DNA of 64,000 nt from Arcticibacter pallidicorallinus (GCF_003002875.1 NZ_PVTH01000001.1:372001-436000); one strand, 5' to 3'. Shown: positions 1 through 9,789, counted from the first letter of the stretch. Notes: generated from the letters alone by a model not told the origin. Numbers and translations: made by a program.

Positions 1-2205
1 AGCGCATCTGCAAGACTAGAACAACTTGAATTCTGGAGTTGGGGTTATGGCTACCTGTATACGGTGACCACCCGCCTGAAATCTGATGGAAAGGTTATTG
101 ATGCCGTTAACACCAAAACCGGGTTCAGAAAGACAGATTTTTCCGACGGGATGGTTCGTTTGAACGACCGGGTTCTTCAGATGAAAGGATATGCCCAGCG
201 CACCAGTAATGAGTGGCCTGCAATAGGGATGTCCGTGCCTGCATGGGTGTCTGACTTCAGTAATCGGTTAATGGTCAAAAGCAATGCCAACCTCGTGAGA
301 TGGATGCATATCACCCCCTGGAAGCAGGATGTTGAATCTTGCGATAGGGTGGGCCTGATACAGGCCATGCAGGCCGGTGACGCAGAAAGGGACGTCGAAG
401 GCATCCGATGGACGCAGCGTACAGCGCTGATGCGTGATGCGATTATCTACAACAGAAACAGTCCGAGCATACTGTTCTACGAATCAGGTAATGAATCTAT
501 CAGCGAAGCGCATATGCAGGAAATGAAGGCTATTCGCGACCAATATGATCCTCAGGGTGGGAGGGCAGCCGGATCCAGAGAGATGCTTGATAGCAAGGTT
601 GCCGAATATGGGGGCGAAATGCTGTATATTAATAAAAGTGCCCGGATTCCTATGTGGGCAATGGAATATTCGAGGGATGAAGGGTTACGCAAGTATTGGG
701 ACGAATATTCTCCCCCCTATCACAAGGACGGAGACGGGCCGCTTCATAAGGGACAAGACGCTAGTATCTATAATCGTAATCAGGACTCACACGCAATAGA
801 GAACGTCGCCCGATGGTTCGACTACTGGCTTGAGCGTCCGGGCACGGGAGAGCGCTCCAGTGCCGGTGGTGTAAATATTATTTTTTCTGATTCCAACACG
901 CATTACAGAGGAGCGGAAAATTACCGCCGGAGCGGCGAGGTCGATGCCATGCGTTTACCTAAAGACGGCTACTTCGCACATCAGGTAATGTGGGACGGCT
1001 GGGTTGACATAGAACAACCACGCATTCACATCATCGGACACTGGAACTATGCGCCCGGTACAAAGAAAGATGTTCAGGTTATATCGGGTGCAGAGAAGGT
1101 AGAACTGTTCATCAATGGCTCATCGCAAGGTTTCGGAAAGCAAAGTAAACGGTTCTTGTACACATTTAATGATGTTGCCTGGGTGTCCGGTACGGTGACG
1201 GCGGTTGGGTATGATGAAGCCGGAAAGGAGCTCTGCAGGAAAGAAATCAGTACAGCGGCGAAGCCTCATTCTGTTCGATTGACACTGCAACAGGGTCCGG
1301 GGGGCTTCAAGGCAGATGGTGCGGACCTTTCATTCGTTGATGTAGAAGTAGTGGACGCAAAAGGTAATCGCTGCCCTACTGCTCTTAATCTGATCAGGTT
1401 TGAACTTGAAGGACCTGCGGAGTGGCGTGGTGGAATAGCCCAGGGTCCGGGTAACTATATTCTCTCCAAAACGCTGCCTGTGGAATGCGGCGTAAACAGG
1501 GTGCTTATCCGTTCTACAACACAGCCGGGAAAGATCAAACTAAGAGCATCGGCGGAAGGTTTGAAGCCGGACGCTATAAGCTTTGTTTCAAAGGCAGTTA
1601 AGGAAAGGAATGGCTTGTCAGATGAATTGCCTGGTTCGGAATTACCCGTATATCTCGACCGGGGGCCGACCCCATCAAGTCCTTCATACATCGTTTCGCG
1701 TAAAGCACTTCAAATTGTCAGCGCAAAGGCTGGGTCCAATCAGAATAAGGCGGCTATGAGTTATGATGACAATGAATTGTCCGACTGGTTTAATGATGGA
1801 AACTTGTCTACAGCATGGATCAACTACGAGCTTGATCGCCCGGCTCCAATTAGCGAGGTGACGTTAAAAATGAATAATTTCCGCACGAGAAGCTACCCGC
1901 TACGTATCACCATAGACGGTAAGGAAGTATACCGGGATTCTACGCAACGAAGCCTGGGATACTTCACCGCGAAGTTCAAACCTACTTCAGGTAAAAGTCT
2001 CAGGATTGAGCTTCTTGATTCAAAAGCGGAGGCCAGAGACTTTTTTGGGATGGTCGAAGTGACGGGTAAGAAACTGGATGATGGGGTTGTTCGTGATGAC
2101 AAAAATGCGCGCGGAAGAATCAGCATCGTCGAAATTGAGATCTACGAACGCATAACAGAAAGTTCTGGTCTTTTGAAGAATAAAACCATACATACCCCCA
2201 AATAA
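1..2205 (+). CDS. Glycoside hydrolase family 2 protein (beta-galactosidase-like), 5' end outside the window
   Basis: The reading frame is open from base 1, so the gene starts before the window; the GTG at 64 is internal. The 734 visible residues begin in the end of the GH2 sandwich domain (EFWSW...LYTV...GFR pattern). The TIM barrel follows: FYESGNES carries a candidate acid/base Glu near visible residue 165, and AMEYSRDEG a candidate nucleophile Glu near 222. After it come C-terminal Ig-like domains of the DUF4982/GH2 domain-5 kind (about 350-560) and a discoidin-like beta-sandwich (about 590-715). GH2 enzymes release beta-linked galactose, glucuronate or mannose, usually in the periplasm. 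The gene is 7 bp upstream of rhamnose mutarotase, so action on a rhamnose-containing glycan is plausible. The exact sugar cannot be told from sequence. Confidence 0.88.
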   Translation, partial: SASARLEQLEFWSWGYGYLYTVTTRLKSDGKVIDAVNTKTGFRKTDFSDGMVRLNDRVLQMKGYAQRTSNEWPAIGMSVPAWVSDFSNRLMVKSNANLVRWMHITPWKQDVESCDRVGLIQAMQAGDAERDVEGIRWTQRTALMRDAIIYNRNSPSILFYESGNESISEAHMQEMKAIRDQYDPQGGRAAGSREMLDSKVAEYGGEMLYINKSARIPMWAMEYSRDEGLRKYWDEYSPPYHKDGDGPLHKGQDASIYNRNQDSHAIENVARWFDYWLERPGTGERSSAGGVNIIFSDSNTHYRGAENYRRSGEVDAMRLPKDGYFAHQVMWDGWVDIEQPRIHIIGHWNYAPGTKKDVQVISGAEKVELFINGSSQGFGKQSKRFLYTFNDVAWVSGTVTAVGYDEAGKELCRKEISTAAKPHSVRLTLQQGPGGFKADGADLSFVDVEVVDAKGNRCPTALNLIRFELEGPAEWRGGIAQGPGNYILSKTLPVECGVNRVLIRSTTQPGKIKLRASAEGLKPDAISFVSKAVKERNGLSDELPGSELPVYLDRGPTPSSPSYIVSRKALQIVSAKAGSNQNKAAMSYDDNELSDWFNDGNLSTAWINYELDRPAPISEVTLKMNNFRTRSYPLRITIDGKEVYRDSTQRSLGYFTAKFKPTSGKSLRIELLDSKAEARDFFGMVEVTGKKLDDGVVRDDKNARGRISIVEIEIYERITESSGLLKNKTIHTPK

Positions 2206-2212
2206 ACCAACT

Positions 2213-2527
2213 ATGCAAACCATCGCATTTAAAATGAAACTGAAGCCCGGGTTTAAAGAAGAATACCGCAAAAGACATAACGCAATATGGCCTGAACTAA
2301 CAGAACTGCTGAAAAATAATGGGATCTATGATTATTCCATTTTTCTCGATGAGGAGACCGACATACTTTTCGCCGTCCAAAAGCAGAAGTCGGGACAATC
2401 GTCCCAGGATCTGGGAGATACAGAGATTGTAAAGCGCTGGTGGGCCTATATGGCAGATATCATGGACACCAACTCCGATAATTCTCCCCTCAGCGTCCCA
2501 TTAACGCCGGTATTCCGTATGGACTAA
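2213..2527 (+). CDS. rhaM: L-rhamnose mutarotase
   Basis: The 104-residue protein has the full length of the family. It interconverts the alpha and beta anomers of L-rhamnose so that the isomerase can use them. Family residues are visible: Tyr18, His22 and Trp26 in the YRKRHNAIWPEL stretch, and the Trp-Trp pair in KRWWAYMADIM. It follows the GH2 gene by 7 bp on the same strand and is probably co-transcribed with it. No rhamnose isomerase, kinase or aldolase is in the window. The 3' end overlaps the stop of the convergent M1 peptidase gene by 4 bp. Confidence 0.96.
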   Translation: MQTIAFKMKLKPGFKEEYRKRHNAIWPELTELLKNNGIYDYSIFLDEETDILFAVQKQKSGQSSQDLGDTEIVKRWWAYMADIMDTNSDNSPLSVPLTPVFRMD

Positions 2528-4179
2528 TTTGTCCGTTCGATATAGAAGTTTGCGGTGTCCACTTCGATATTCTGAAGCGTCAGGCCGCTAATCTTCAGCG
2601 GAACATAAGCATTCGAGGTGAGTGTCACGAAACGATATTCACCTCCCTTTTTACGGATCCGTATCGGCATTGAGAATCCCTTAACATCGCTTTTCCAGCG
2701 AGCCTCGATACGGTCTCCATTCTTCTTTATCTCCAGCCTGGGCAGATTGGAATAATAGAGATATTGCCTGAATATTGGCTGGAGATCTATTCCCGAGGTC
2801 TTGCTCATATATTTGACGATCTCTTCCGTGGTTACCGTCTTATGATAAAACGTTTTGTTTAGCCCACGTAAAATCATCCGCCACTTACTGTCGTCGTTAA
2901 TCATCGTACGTATGGTGTGAAGAATATTGCTCCCCTTAGAATACATATCACCGGAGCCTTCCTTATTGACGTGATAGTGTCCAATAATGGGACTTTTATT
3001 TTCGATATTCTTTCGGGTGCCTGCTATGTATTCCTGACCGGCTTTCTTCCCAAACTGGCTCTCAACATAGAGCCCTTCAGAGTAGCTTGTAAAGCCTTCA
3101 TGAATCCACATATCTGCAATGTCGCGGCACGTTATATTATTACCAAACCACTCATGACCCGTTTCATGAATGATTATAAAATCCCACTTCTTTCCCCATC
3201 CACTGTCTGACAGGTCGTTTCCAAGGTATCCGTTCTGGTAGCCATTGCCATAAGCAACAGCGCTTTGATGTTCCATTCCCAGATACGGTGTTTCAATTAG
3301 TTTATATCCATCCCGGTAAAAAGGATAAGGCCCAAACCAATGCTCAAAGCTCTTCATCATCGGCTTTACATTCCGAGGGAAGTGCACCTTAGCTTTTTCC
3401 AGACTGGCAGGCAATACCCAATAATCCAGACTCAACAATCCTTCTTCGCCCTGATAAGAATCACTGAAATGCACATAGTCGCCCACGTTCATCGCTACGC
3501 TGTAGTTGTTGATGGGATTGCTGACGAACCAGTCGAATCGCGTGGATCCATCAGGTTCTTCTTCAATCTGTCTCAGACGGCCATTTGAAATGTTTTTAAG
3601 ACCCCGGGGGACACTTACACTGATCAGCATACTGTCTGGCTCATCCGAAAGATGATCCTTGGTTGGCCACCACGAACTGGCACCCAGCCCCTGTACAGCG
3701 GTAGATACCCAAGGCTTTCCTGCCGGGTCGGTAGAAAAGATGAATCCACCATCCCAGGGAGCCTTTTTCGCAACAATAGGATTGCCGGAATAAAAGACAG
3801 TGAATGAATCACGGGTCCCGTTTTTTATCACTTCGGGGAAATCAATAAATACCGCATTTAATTCCCTGGTGAACGGCAGTGTGAGGCCTTTGTACACTAT
3901 CTTTTCGATCTTAAGGTTGTCGAAGAGATCAATTTGCAGCTTCGCGAAGTCCTCTTTTGCCGTAAATCTAAACTCATTGGAGCCACTGATGAAACGCTTT
4001 TCTATATTCAGCTTAACAGTAAGGTGGTAGTAGTTTACGTCATAACACGACCTTAGCGTCGTGAGCTTTCCCCGAAGCGAATCCGCACGGCTGAATGATT
4101 TTTTTCCAATCATCAGCTGTGCTGTACCGCGAGAAGGCGCGATCAGAAGGGTGAATAAAAAGATATATATGAACTTCAT
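2524..4179 (-). CDS. M1 family metallopeptidase (aminopeptidase N-like), secreted
   Basis: The 551-residue protein starts with a signal peptide (about residues 1-21). Zinc ligands are clear: HETGH at 338-342 and Glu361, 18 residues after His342, as in M1 peptidases. The exopeptidase motif normally written GAMEN appears as GMEHQ (301-305). A candidate transition-state Tyr lies in MYSKGSN. It should cleave N-terminal residues from peptides outside the cytoplasm. The protein stops soon after the catalytic and small beta domains and lacks the long C-terminal helical domain of PepN, as do many short Bacteroidota members. The assignment to family is firm; the substrate is unknown. Confidence 0.93.
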   Translation of the reverse strand: MKFIYIFLFTLLIAPSRGTAQLMIGKKSFSRADSLRGKLTTLRSCYDVNYYHLTVKLNIEKRFISGSNEFRFTAKEDFAKLQIDLFDNLKIEKIVYKGLTLPFTRELNAVFIDFPEVIKNGTRDSFTVFYSGNPIVAKKAPWDGGFIFSTDPAGKPWVSTAVQGLGASSWWPTKDHLSDEPDSMLISVSVPRGLKNISNGRLRQIEEEPDGSTRFDWFVSNPINNYSVAMNVGDYVHFSDSYQGEEGLLSLDYWVLPASLEKAKVHFPRNVKPMMKSFEHWFGPYPFYRDGYKLIETPYLGMEHQSAVAYGNGYQNGYLGNDLSDSGWGKKWDFIIIHETGHEWFGNNITCRDIADMWIHEGFTSYSEGLYVESQFGKKAGQEYIAGTRKNIENKSPIIGHYHVNKEGSGDMYSKGSNILHTIRTMINDDSKWRMILRGLNKTFYHKTVTTEEIVKYMSKTSGIDLQPIFRQYLYYSNLPRLEIKKNGDRIEARWKSDVKGFSMPIRIRKKGGEYRFVTLTSNAYVPLKISGLTLQNIEVDTANFYIERTN

Positions 4180-4210
4180 TAATACGATACGACAGCGTGT
4201 AAGATAGGCA

Positions 4211-5338
4211 TTACCGGACGATTTTCACCTCGAATGTCTCAAAGAGCGAGGCTTTTCCATCGCTGCTTTTCGACGTATTGTGTGGTATAGTATAGTAATT
4301 TCCGCGAACGAACAGTTCCATGCCCTGCCGTTCTACAGAAAGTTTTAAAAATCCATGCTGTTTGAAGCAGTAATTCTGAAGCACGATATTATCAAAAAGC
4401 GGACTTTGATCGCTGAACGCCTTATCCGCAGGGTCTGCAATAGGGTGAAGTTCGTCGTATCCTCCCGCGCCCGCTACCACATAGGTAACCGGTTTCCGGT
4501 CATAGGTTTTTATAAAGCGCTGGTAATTATGAACGTGTCCGCTAAATACCATGTCCGGTAACACACCAGCTTCATTGAAGGCACTTTCGAGAAATTCGAT
4601 CATCGGATAACTGGATCCATGATTGATGTCGGCTGAGTATGGCGCGTGATGCAGACACACAAATAACGCTTTATCGGGAAACTTCGCAGCATGGACTAAC
4701 TCTTTGATGAACCAGTCTCTCTGTTCTTTGCTGATCACCCCATATTTGGGCACATTACTATGTAAACCAATGATGGTCGCCAGAGGTGATTCCAGGGTCC
4801 AGTACACGTGTGGTTGAACAGAACTGACCCTTTTATCATTCTGGCAAAACGATATCTCTCTGGATTCTGTATCGCAAAAGACGCTGCTAAATGCCTGAAG
4901 ACTCGGGTAAGGATCCTTCGCTAGCGGATTGACATCGCTGTCGTGGTTACCTGCAATAGCGAATATTGGCGCCGGGTACTTAGAGTAGGCTTTGAAGAAC
5001 TGCTTAGGATATTCAGATTGTTCGCCGTAGTTATAAACGATGTCGCCCAGATGATACAGAAACATAGGCTTATCCTCGTGATCATCCGCATCAACAAACT
5101 GATCTATCATCCTGGCGACAACGACTTTTTGGAAATCCGTGTTCCGGACAGAGCCTGTGTCCCCAACCATATGCATAACCAGTTTATCTTCGCCCTGATC
5201 CGCCAGAGCCGAAGGTAGGCTCAGTCTGTATGGGTAAGGACCTGAAGGTGCAGGAAGAGCCTGGAACTTGTCACTGTCGTCCGGTTGATTCAGTTTAAAA
5301 ACAGGCCTGGTGCGGATAAGGGAGCCGTATGTAAGCAT
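4211..5338 (-). CDS. Calcineurin-like metallophosphoesterase
   Basis: The protein shows the full metallophosphoesterase motif series in order: VGDTG (Asp near residue 60), GDIVYN, GNHDSD, LHHAPYS and GHVHNYQRF, which together bind two metal ions. No signal peptide is seen. The frame could open at TTG 5362, but that codon lies inside a good promoter element (CAAAATTA on the plus strand at 5360-5367, TAATTTTG when read on the minus strand). I therefore place the start at ATG 5338, giving 375 residues and a leader of about 15 nt. The GHVHNYQR ending resembles purple acid phosphatase-like enzymes, but the substrate cannot be assigned. It lies 31 bp upstream of the M1 peptidase gene on the same strand. 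Confidence 0.9.
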   Translation of the reverse strand: MLTYGSLIRTRPVFKLNQPDDSDKFQALPAPSGPYPYRLSLPSALADQGEDKLVMHMVGDTGSVRNTDFQKVVVARMIDQFVDADDHEDKPMFLYHLGDIVYNYGEQSEYPKQFFKAYSKYPAPIFAIAGNHDSDVNPLAKDPYPSLQAFSSVFCDTESREISFCQNDKRVSSVQPHVYWTLESPLATIIGLHSNVPKYGVISKEQRDWFIKELVHAAKFPDKALFVCLHHAPYSADINHGSSYPMIEFLESAFNEAGVLPDMVFSGHVHNYQRFIKTYDRKPVTYVVAGAGGYDELHPIADPADKAFSDQSPLFDNIVLQNYCFKQHGFLKLSVERQGMELFVRGNYYTIPHNTSKSSDGKASLFETFEVKIVR

Positions 5339-5359
5339 ATCAAGTTTATTTAGACCCAG

Positions 5360-5367
5360 CAAAATTA
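5360..5367 (-). promoter_or_regulatory. -7 promoter element of the metallophosphoesterase gene
   Basis: Read on the minus strand this is TAATTTTG, an exact match to the Bacteroidota -7 consensus TAnnTTTG. It lies about 22 bp upstream of ATG 5338 and overlaps the alternative TTG start, which it argues against. No convincing -33 TTTG was found at the usual spacing. Confidence 0.55.
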
Positions 5368-5463
5368 CCGCAATTTAACAGCGTTTACATCACGCAATTG
5401 TTAAGTATTAGCTATAATTTGAAAACCGACTTCCATAAACGGTGTTAAGGGGGATACTGTACT

Positions 5464-6240
5464 ATGAAGAAAATTAAGTTTGTTGCCACATTATTTTTAA
5501 GTCTTTTAGTGGGTTCGGGAATTGCTCAGGAATGTAATAAGGAGTTTAGCAAGGACCGAAGAGTTCGTGTCAACTCGAATCAGCTGAAAGGAGATCTGTT
5601 GAAGGTTGTTCAACTCGATATTCGCAGGAAGGTCTGGCTCTGGAACGAGAAATACAATGCCACCGCGGCCTTTATTCACCCAAGGGTGCTCATTACCGCG
5701 GGTCATAATCTGACTGATCGTTTCGATCCTGTCTCGAAGATCCGCATAACTGTCGGGTTTACTAACAATAGCAGTTATTTGAAGCAGCAGGATGTTTTGA
5801 CCGAAATGAACCGGAACATCTACGTCCTACCCTCATACAGGGATAATCCAACTTATGAAGACGACTTCGGAATCATAATTCTGCCCGATTCTTCATTGTA
5901 TAAAAGCGCAAGGGGGCACTTTGTTCTCACGCCTTATGTACCTTCCCGTCCGCCCAAAGCTCTCTTTCTGAGCGGTTACCCCGATCCCGTAACAGGCATT
6001 AAGTTATGGACCGACAAAACCTCTAACTTCTTCTACACACCTGATCTTTTGCGGTACGACTTCTTCACCGTCGAAGGTTCGAGTGGATCTCCCGTGTACA
6101 CAGGGATGAATCAGCTTGTAGCCATCCATACAGGTGGTTTCGAAGAGCAGAACGTTTGTAATATCGGCACACCCATAACGGCGAAAATGAAAAGCCAGAT
6201 CAGTCAGTGGTGCCGCCGGCATGGAATCATTCTCCAGTAA
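5464..6240 (+). CDS. Secreted trypsin-like serine protease (S1 family, V8-like)
   Basis: The 258-residue protein carries a signal peptide (about 1-22) ending in GSGIAQ. The catalytic triad is visible: His81 in LITAGHN, Asp134 in YEDDFG and Ser209 in GSSGSP. The fold and the short length fit the glutamyl endopeptidase/V8-like branch of S1. No transmembrane or sorting segment follows, so release to the periplasm or medium is likely. It stands alone on the plus strand between two minus-strand genes, and its stop is 1 bp from the stop of the convergent DUF3298 gene. Cleavage specificity is not predictable here. Confidence 0.9.
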   Translation: MKKIKFVATLFLSLLVGSGIAQECNKEFSKDRRVRVNSNQLKGDLLKVVQLDIRRKVWLWNEKYNATAAFIHPRVLITAGHNLTDRFDPVSKIRITVGFTNNSSYLKQQDVLTEMNRNIYVLPSYRDNPTYEDDFGIIILPDSSLYKSARGHFVLTPYVPSRPPKALFLSGYPDPVTGIKLWTDKTSNFFYTPDLLRYDFFTVEGSSGSPVYTGMNQLVAIHTGGFEEQNVCNIGTPITAKMKSQISQWCRRHGIILQ

Positions 6241-6241
6241 T

Positions 6242-7042
6242 TCAATCGGCTTTAAATAAATGGCTGATTGCTGATTCTGGTTTAAGCAAATTCCGGATAG
6301 AATCGTAAGGGATAAGTAATTCTGTTCGTCCTGAGGAGTAAGGCTTGATTTCGTACTCGTTGTAAAGATATTTTATGCCTTCTTTAGTGAAAAGGTAGTT
6401 TTCGTTTAGAACGAACTTATTGTCCTCAAAGAAATATTGCTTTAGTGCGTCTGTTGGGGAAATACCTTCATTCTTTCTGAATATGTTCTCCGCAACGACC
6501 TGCAGGGAGTCGTACATATCTGGTTTCAATACATCGTTTATGGAAATCTGCTTTCTACCCTGGGTATCCCAGTTAATAAAACCATGAAACGTCCCTCCAT
6601 GTGCCCCCCCTGTGTAAATGTAGCTCTCAATCGTCAGTCCGAGTAGCTTATCGTTGGTTATTACTTTCGTCTTGCTTATCAACGAATATATCCTGTTATT
6701 GAAATTGGGGTCAGACCTGAATGTCCGATAATCAGCCATAAATCCCTGCACCATATCGCTCACTGACTCGTATGAAGTTTCTGTGGTATAGATTTTTTGA
6801 ATCCTGCTGTTCACCGAGTCATTTAAGGCAGGTTGATTTTCGAATTCAGGATATGTGATGTCAACGATTCTGCAGTCCCTGCTTAATGTACTGTCACAGT
6901 CTTCATCGTTTTCGATAATCGACTTTAAAGAATAGACGGCGGTATCTGTACTCACGCTGTCTTGAGACAACTGGGTGGGATTACTGTTATTGCAGCTGGC
7001 GAAAAAACCAGCTGCAATAAGAAAAAGAAAAAATTTGTACAT
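6242..7042 (-). CDS. DUF3298 (RsiV-like) lipoprotein
   Basis: The 266-residue protein has a lipoprotein signal with a Cys at residue 17 (FASC), so it is likely anchored in a membrane facing the periplasm. The central stretch YTGGAHGGTFHGFINWD and the following IND motif are typical of the DUF4163/DUF3298 pair found in RsiV-like and lysozyme-binding-type proteins. The family is known structurally, but its role in Bacteroidota is unknown. It begins 1 bp after the stop of the sugar dehydrogenase gene, so the two are probably one transcript. Confidence 0.85.
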   Translation of the reverse strand: MYKFFLFLIAAGFFASCNNSNPTQLSQDSVSTDTAVYSLKSIIENDEDCDSTLSRDCRIVDITYPEFENQPALNDSVNSRIQKIYTTETSYESVSDMVQGFMADYRTFRSDPNFNNRIYSLISKTKVITNDKLLGLTIESYIYTGGAHGGTFHGFINWDTQGRKQISINDVLKPDMYDSLQVVAENIFRKNEGISPTDALKQYFFEDNKFVLNENYLFTKEGIKYLYNEYEIKPYSSGRTELLIPYDSIRNLLKPESAISHLFKAD

Positions 7043-7043
7043 G

Positions 7044-8501
7044 TTATTTTAATAGTGGAACCAGTTTGTAAATTGTACCAGGGGATTCAACCGCAATATA
7101 AAGGTAGCCGTCGGGTCCCATTCTGACGTCTCTTACTCTGCCGATATTTTTAAAAAGTATTTCTTCGTGGATAACTTTGTTGCCCTTCATTTCACTGCGG
7201 TTCAAATACTTAAACCGTAAAGCTCCCGAAAGAATATTGTTTTCCCAGCCAGGATAGCGATTGCCGTTTACGAAAGCCAGACCACTCGTTCCAATAGATG
7301 GAAGCCAATAGTGTTCAGGCTGCTCCATGCCTTGCTTGGCAGAGATATCACTGATGATTTTCCCGTTGTAATTAATGCCATAGGTAATCACCGGCCAACC
7401 ATAGTTTCGTCCGGGTTTGACAATGTTCAACTCATCGCCACCTCGTGGTCCGTGTTCGTTAGACCATAATACTTTCGTACGGGAATTGAAAGCCAGGCCC
7501 TGTGGATTACGGTGCCCATAGGAATAAATGGTCGCTTGCGCACCTTTAAATTTCATCAACGGATTATCCGCCACTGCGCTCCCATCCGTTTTAACCCTGT
7601 GGATTTTTCCCAGATCATTGCCTTTTATCTCCTGAGGGTTCTGCTTCTCATTGCCCCGATCACCGACGGAGAAATAGAGGTAACCTTTGTCGTCAAATGC
7701 AATTCTTGAACCATAATGATGACGCGTCCTCGAGTATGGCTCGGCCACAAAAATGTCCTTTTGCTCTGTAAGCTTATTTTCCACTAATTTAGCCTGCATG
7801 ATGGCGGTGGTTGAAAGTATATTTCCGTTCTCATTTTTGGCTTTAGAATAAGAGAGATAGATGAGCCTGTTAGACGCGAAAGATGGGTCTGTGACCACAT
7901 CCATGAGGCCTCCCTGCCCCTGCGCAACCACTTCAGGCGCACCGCCGATCTCTGTTTTCGACTTGTCGCTTTTAACCCTGTAGAGTTTTCCGTTCCGGTC
8001 AGTTACTAAGAACTCATTGCCTGGTAGAAAAGCTATGCCCCAGGGAACGTCCATTCCTTCAGCTACCGCATCCAGTCTGATTGTTAATTTCTCTGTCTTG
8101 AAAGTATTCGATTTCGGTTTATCCTCGATCATATACCGGTCCACATTTTTAATACCGGTGAGGATGTAGTTTGCCAGACTTGTTATCTCTTCATCGCTGA
8201 AAGCGGCTGTGAAAGCTGGCATGCCTTCATCCGGATATCCATGCTTAATTGCTTTAATAAGATCTTTTTGCGTGCTTCCGTGCTTCCATTTTCTATCTAC
8301 AAAAGCGTTCATTTGTTCTCCATGACAGCCGCTGCAGTTAGCCATATAAAGATTGGCGACTTTGTTTCTTTTTGCAAGACTGTCCTGGTTTATCTTGACT
8401 TCCGGCCTGACGATTTCCTTGTTGGTTCCGCCATTATTGAAGCTTAGACAAATCATAAGAAAAAATATTACCACGGTTGCGGCGCTGAAGTATTTTAACA
8501 T
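7044..8501 (-). CDS. Cytochrome c domain fused to PQQ-dependent sugar dehydrogenase (GSDH/sorbosone type)
   Basis: The 485-residue protein has an N-terminal hydrophobic export segment (about 5-20). A class I cytochrome c domain follows, with heme motif CSGCH (56-60) and likely axial Met94 in EGMPAF. Residues about 145-480 form a six-bladed propeller of the glucose/sorbosone dehydrogenase family, with the patterns VPWGIAFLPG, GLMDVVTDP and SNEHGPRGGDELN. Such enzymes oxidise aldoses in the periplasm with PQQ; the fused cytochrome would pass electrons to the respiratory chain. No PQQ synthesis genes are in the window. It is the first gene of a two-gene unit with the DUF3298 lipoprotein. Confidence 0.92.
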   Translation of the reverse strand: MLKYFSAATVVIFFLMICLSFNNGGTNKEIVRPEVKINQDSLAKRNKVANLYMANCSGCHGEQMNAFVDRKWKHGSTQKDLIKAIKHGYPDEGMPAFTAAFSDEEITSLANYILTGIKNVDRYMIEDKPKSNTFKTEKLTIRLDAVAEGMDVPWGIAFLPGNEFLVTDRNGKLYRVKSDKSKTEIGGAPEVVAQGQGGLMDVVTDPSFASNRLIYLSYSKAKNENGNILSTTAIMQAKLVENKLTEQKDIFVAEPYSRTRHHYGSRIAFDDKGYLYFSVGDRGNEKQNPQEIKGNDLGKIHRVKTDGSAVADNPLMKFKGAQATIYSYGHRNPQGLAFNSRTKVLWSNEHGPRGGDELNIVKPGRNYGWPVITYGINYNGKIISDISAKQGMEQPEHYWLPSIGTSGLAFVNGNRYPGWENNILSGALRFKYLNRSEMKGNKVIHEEILFKNIGRVRDVRMGPDGYLYIAVESPGTIYKLVPLLK

Positions 8502-8660
8502 ATTGTGGGAAATGAATGGTTTAGTTCTGTGGCTAATTTAATAATTTGTAAGCAATCATAAAGCCTCAGAAGCAACCAAATAATATTTAATTATAATGGA
8601 TGACTTCTTTATAATTGCAGGAAGTACGTTTTGTTTTTCTTAAAACACAAATTCTTCATA

Positions 8661-9677
8661 ATGACAGATATACACGAGAGTAAAATTCAGCTACCAAGAG
8701 TAATTTTTGGAACGAGCGCCCTGGGAAACCTTTACACCGCGCTTGATTATTCCGTTAAGCTTGAGATAGTCGAGGAATGTATAAAGCATTCTCCAAAACC
8801 GGTCGTGTTCGATTCGGCAGGAAAATATGGCGCGGGGCTGGCGCTTGAGGCACTCGGCAAGAGCTTAAAAGATCTCGGTGTTCATCCCGATGATGTAATC
8901 ATTAGCAATAAGCTCGGATGGATGAGGACGGAGTTGGTAGGGCCAGAGCCTACATTTGAACAAGGTGTATGGAAAGACCTCGAGTATGACGCTGTTCAAA
9001 ACATCAGCTACGACGGAATCATCGCCTGCTTTGAGCAAGGCAATGATTTGCTGGGCGAATATATTCCGCAGATGGTATCGGTCCATGATCCGGATGAATA
9101 TCTTTTAGCTGCAAACAACGAGGAAGAGGCGGCTAAGAGATATCAGGACATTTTGGATGCTTACCGCGCCTTGTCTGATTTGAAGGAGATGGGCAAAGTA
9201 AAAGCGGTTGGTGTAGGAGCGAAAGACTGGCGTATCATCGAGCGTATATCAAAAGATGTAAAGCTGGATTGGGTAATGATCGCGAACAGCATGACCGTAC
9301 ATAGCCACCCGGCTAATTTGCTGGTCTTCATGACTACACTAAAGGAGCAAGGCATTACCATCATAAACTCGGCGGTGTTCAATGCCGGTTTCCTGATAGG
9401 TTCCGATTACTATAATTACCGTTTGGTTGACAGGGAGGCCGACGCTCAGCTTTTTAATTGGCGCGAAATGTTTTTCACAATTTGCGAGAAGTATGATGTG
9501 AAGCCTGCCGAAGCCTGCGTTCAGTTCGGGCTCTCTGCGCCTGGCGTCGAGGCCATCGCCTTGAATACCAGCAGCGCAAAAAGAGTCAAAGGTAATATAG
9601 AAATGGCTAATGTGAAGATTCCGGCCGCATTCTGGGATGAGCTGCGAGAAAAAAGGCTGGTTAGCACGATCTTTTAG
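8661..9677 (+). CDS. Aldo/keto reductase, D-threo-aldose (L-fucose) 1-dehydrogenase type
   Basis: The ATG at 8661 is chosen over the upstream in-frame start at 8631 because the family homology begins at ITDIHES-like residues just after it; this gives 338 residues. The aldo/keto reductase tetrad is seen as Asp51, Tyr56, Lys84 and His142 (FDSAGKYG, ISNKLG, VSVHDPDE). The layout is closest to D-threo-aldose 1-dehydrogenases, which oxidise L-fucose or similar sugars with NAD(P). Together with rhaM this hints at deoxy-sugar catabolism, but this is inference. It is flanked by divergent and unlinked genes and is probably monocistronic. Confidence 0.88.
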   Translation: MTDIHESKIQLPRVIFGTSALGNLYTALDYSVKLEIVEECIKHSPKPVVFDSAGKYGAGLALEALGKSLKDLGVHPDDVIISNKLGWMRTELVGPEPTFEQGVWKDLEYDAVQNISYDGIIACFEQGNDLLGEYIPQMVSVHDPDEYLLAANNEEEAAKRYQDILDAYRALSDLKEMGKVKAVGVGAKDWRIIERISKDVKLDWVMIANSMTVHSHPANLLVFMTTLKEQGITIINSAVFNAGFLIGSDYYNYRLVDREADAQLFNWREMFFTICEKYDVKPAEACVQFGLSAPGVEAIALNTSSAKRVKGNIEMANVKIPAAFWDELREKRLVSTIF

Positions 9678-9789
9678 ATCAGCTTTCCACTTGCGCACTC
9701 GATTGGCACGGTTGAACAAACGTCTTCACAGCAGTTTGTAAAAGCAAAGAATTTTGCACCTTAGATGTTCATAATCAATTGGATATCTA

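Noticed and set aside
5338-5362. Longer start (TTG 5362) for the metallophosphoesterase
   Set aside because: The codon lies inside an exact TAnnTTTG promoter element, so it would not be in the mRNA.
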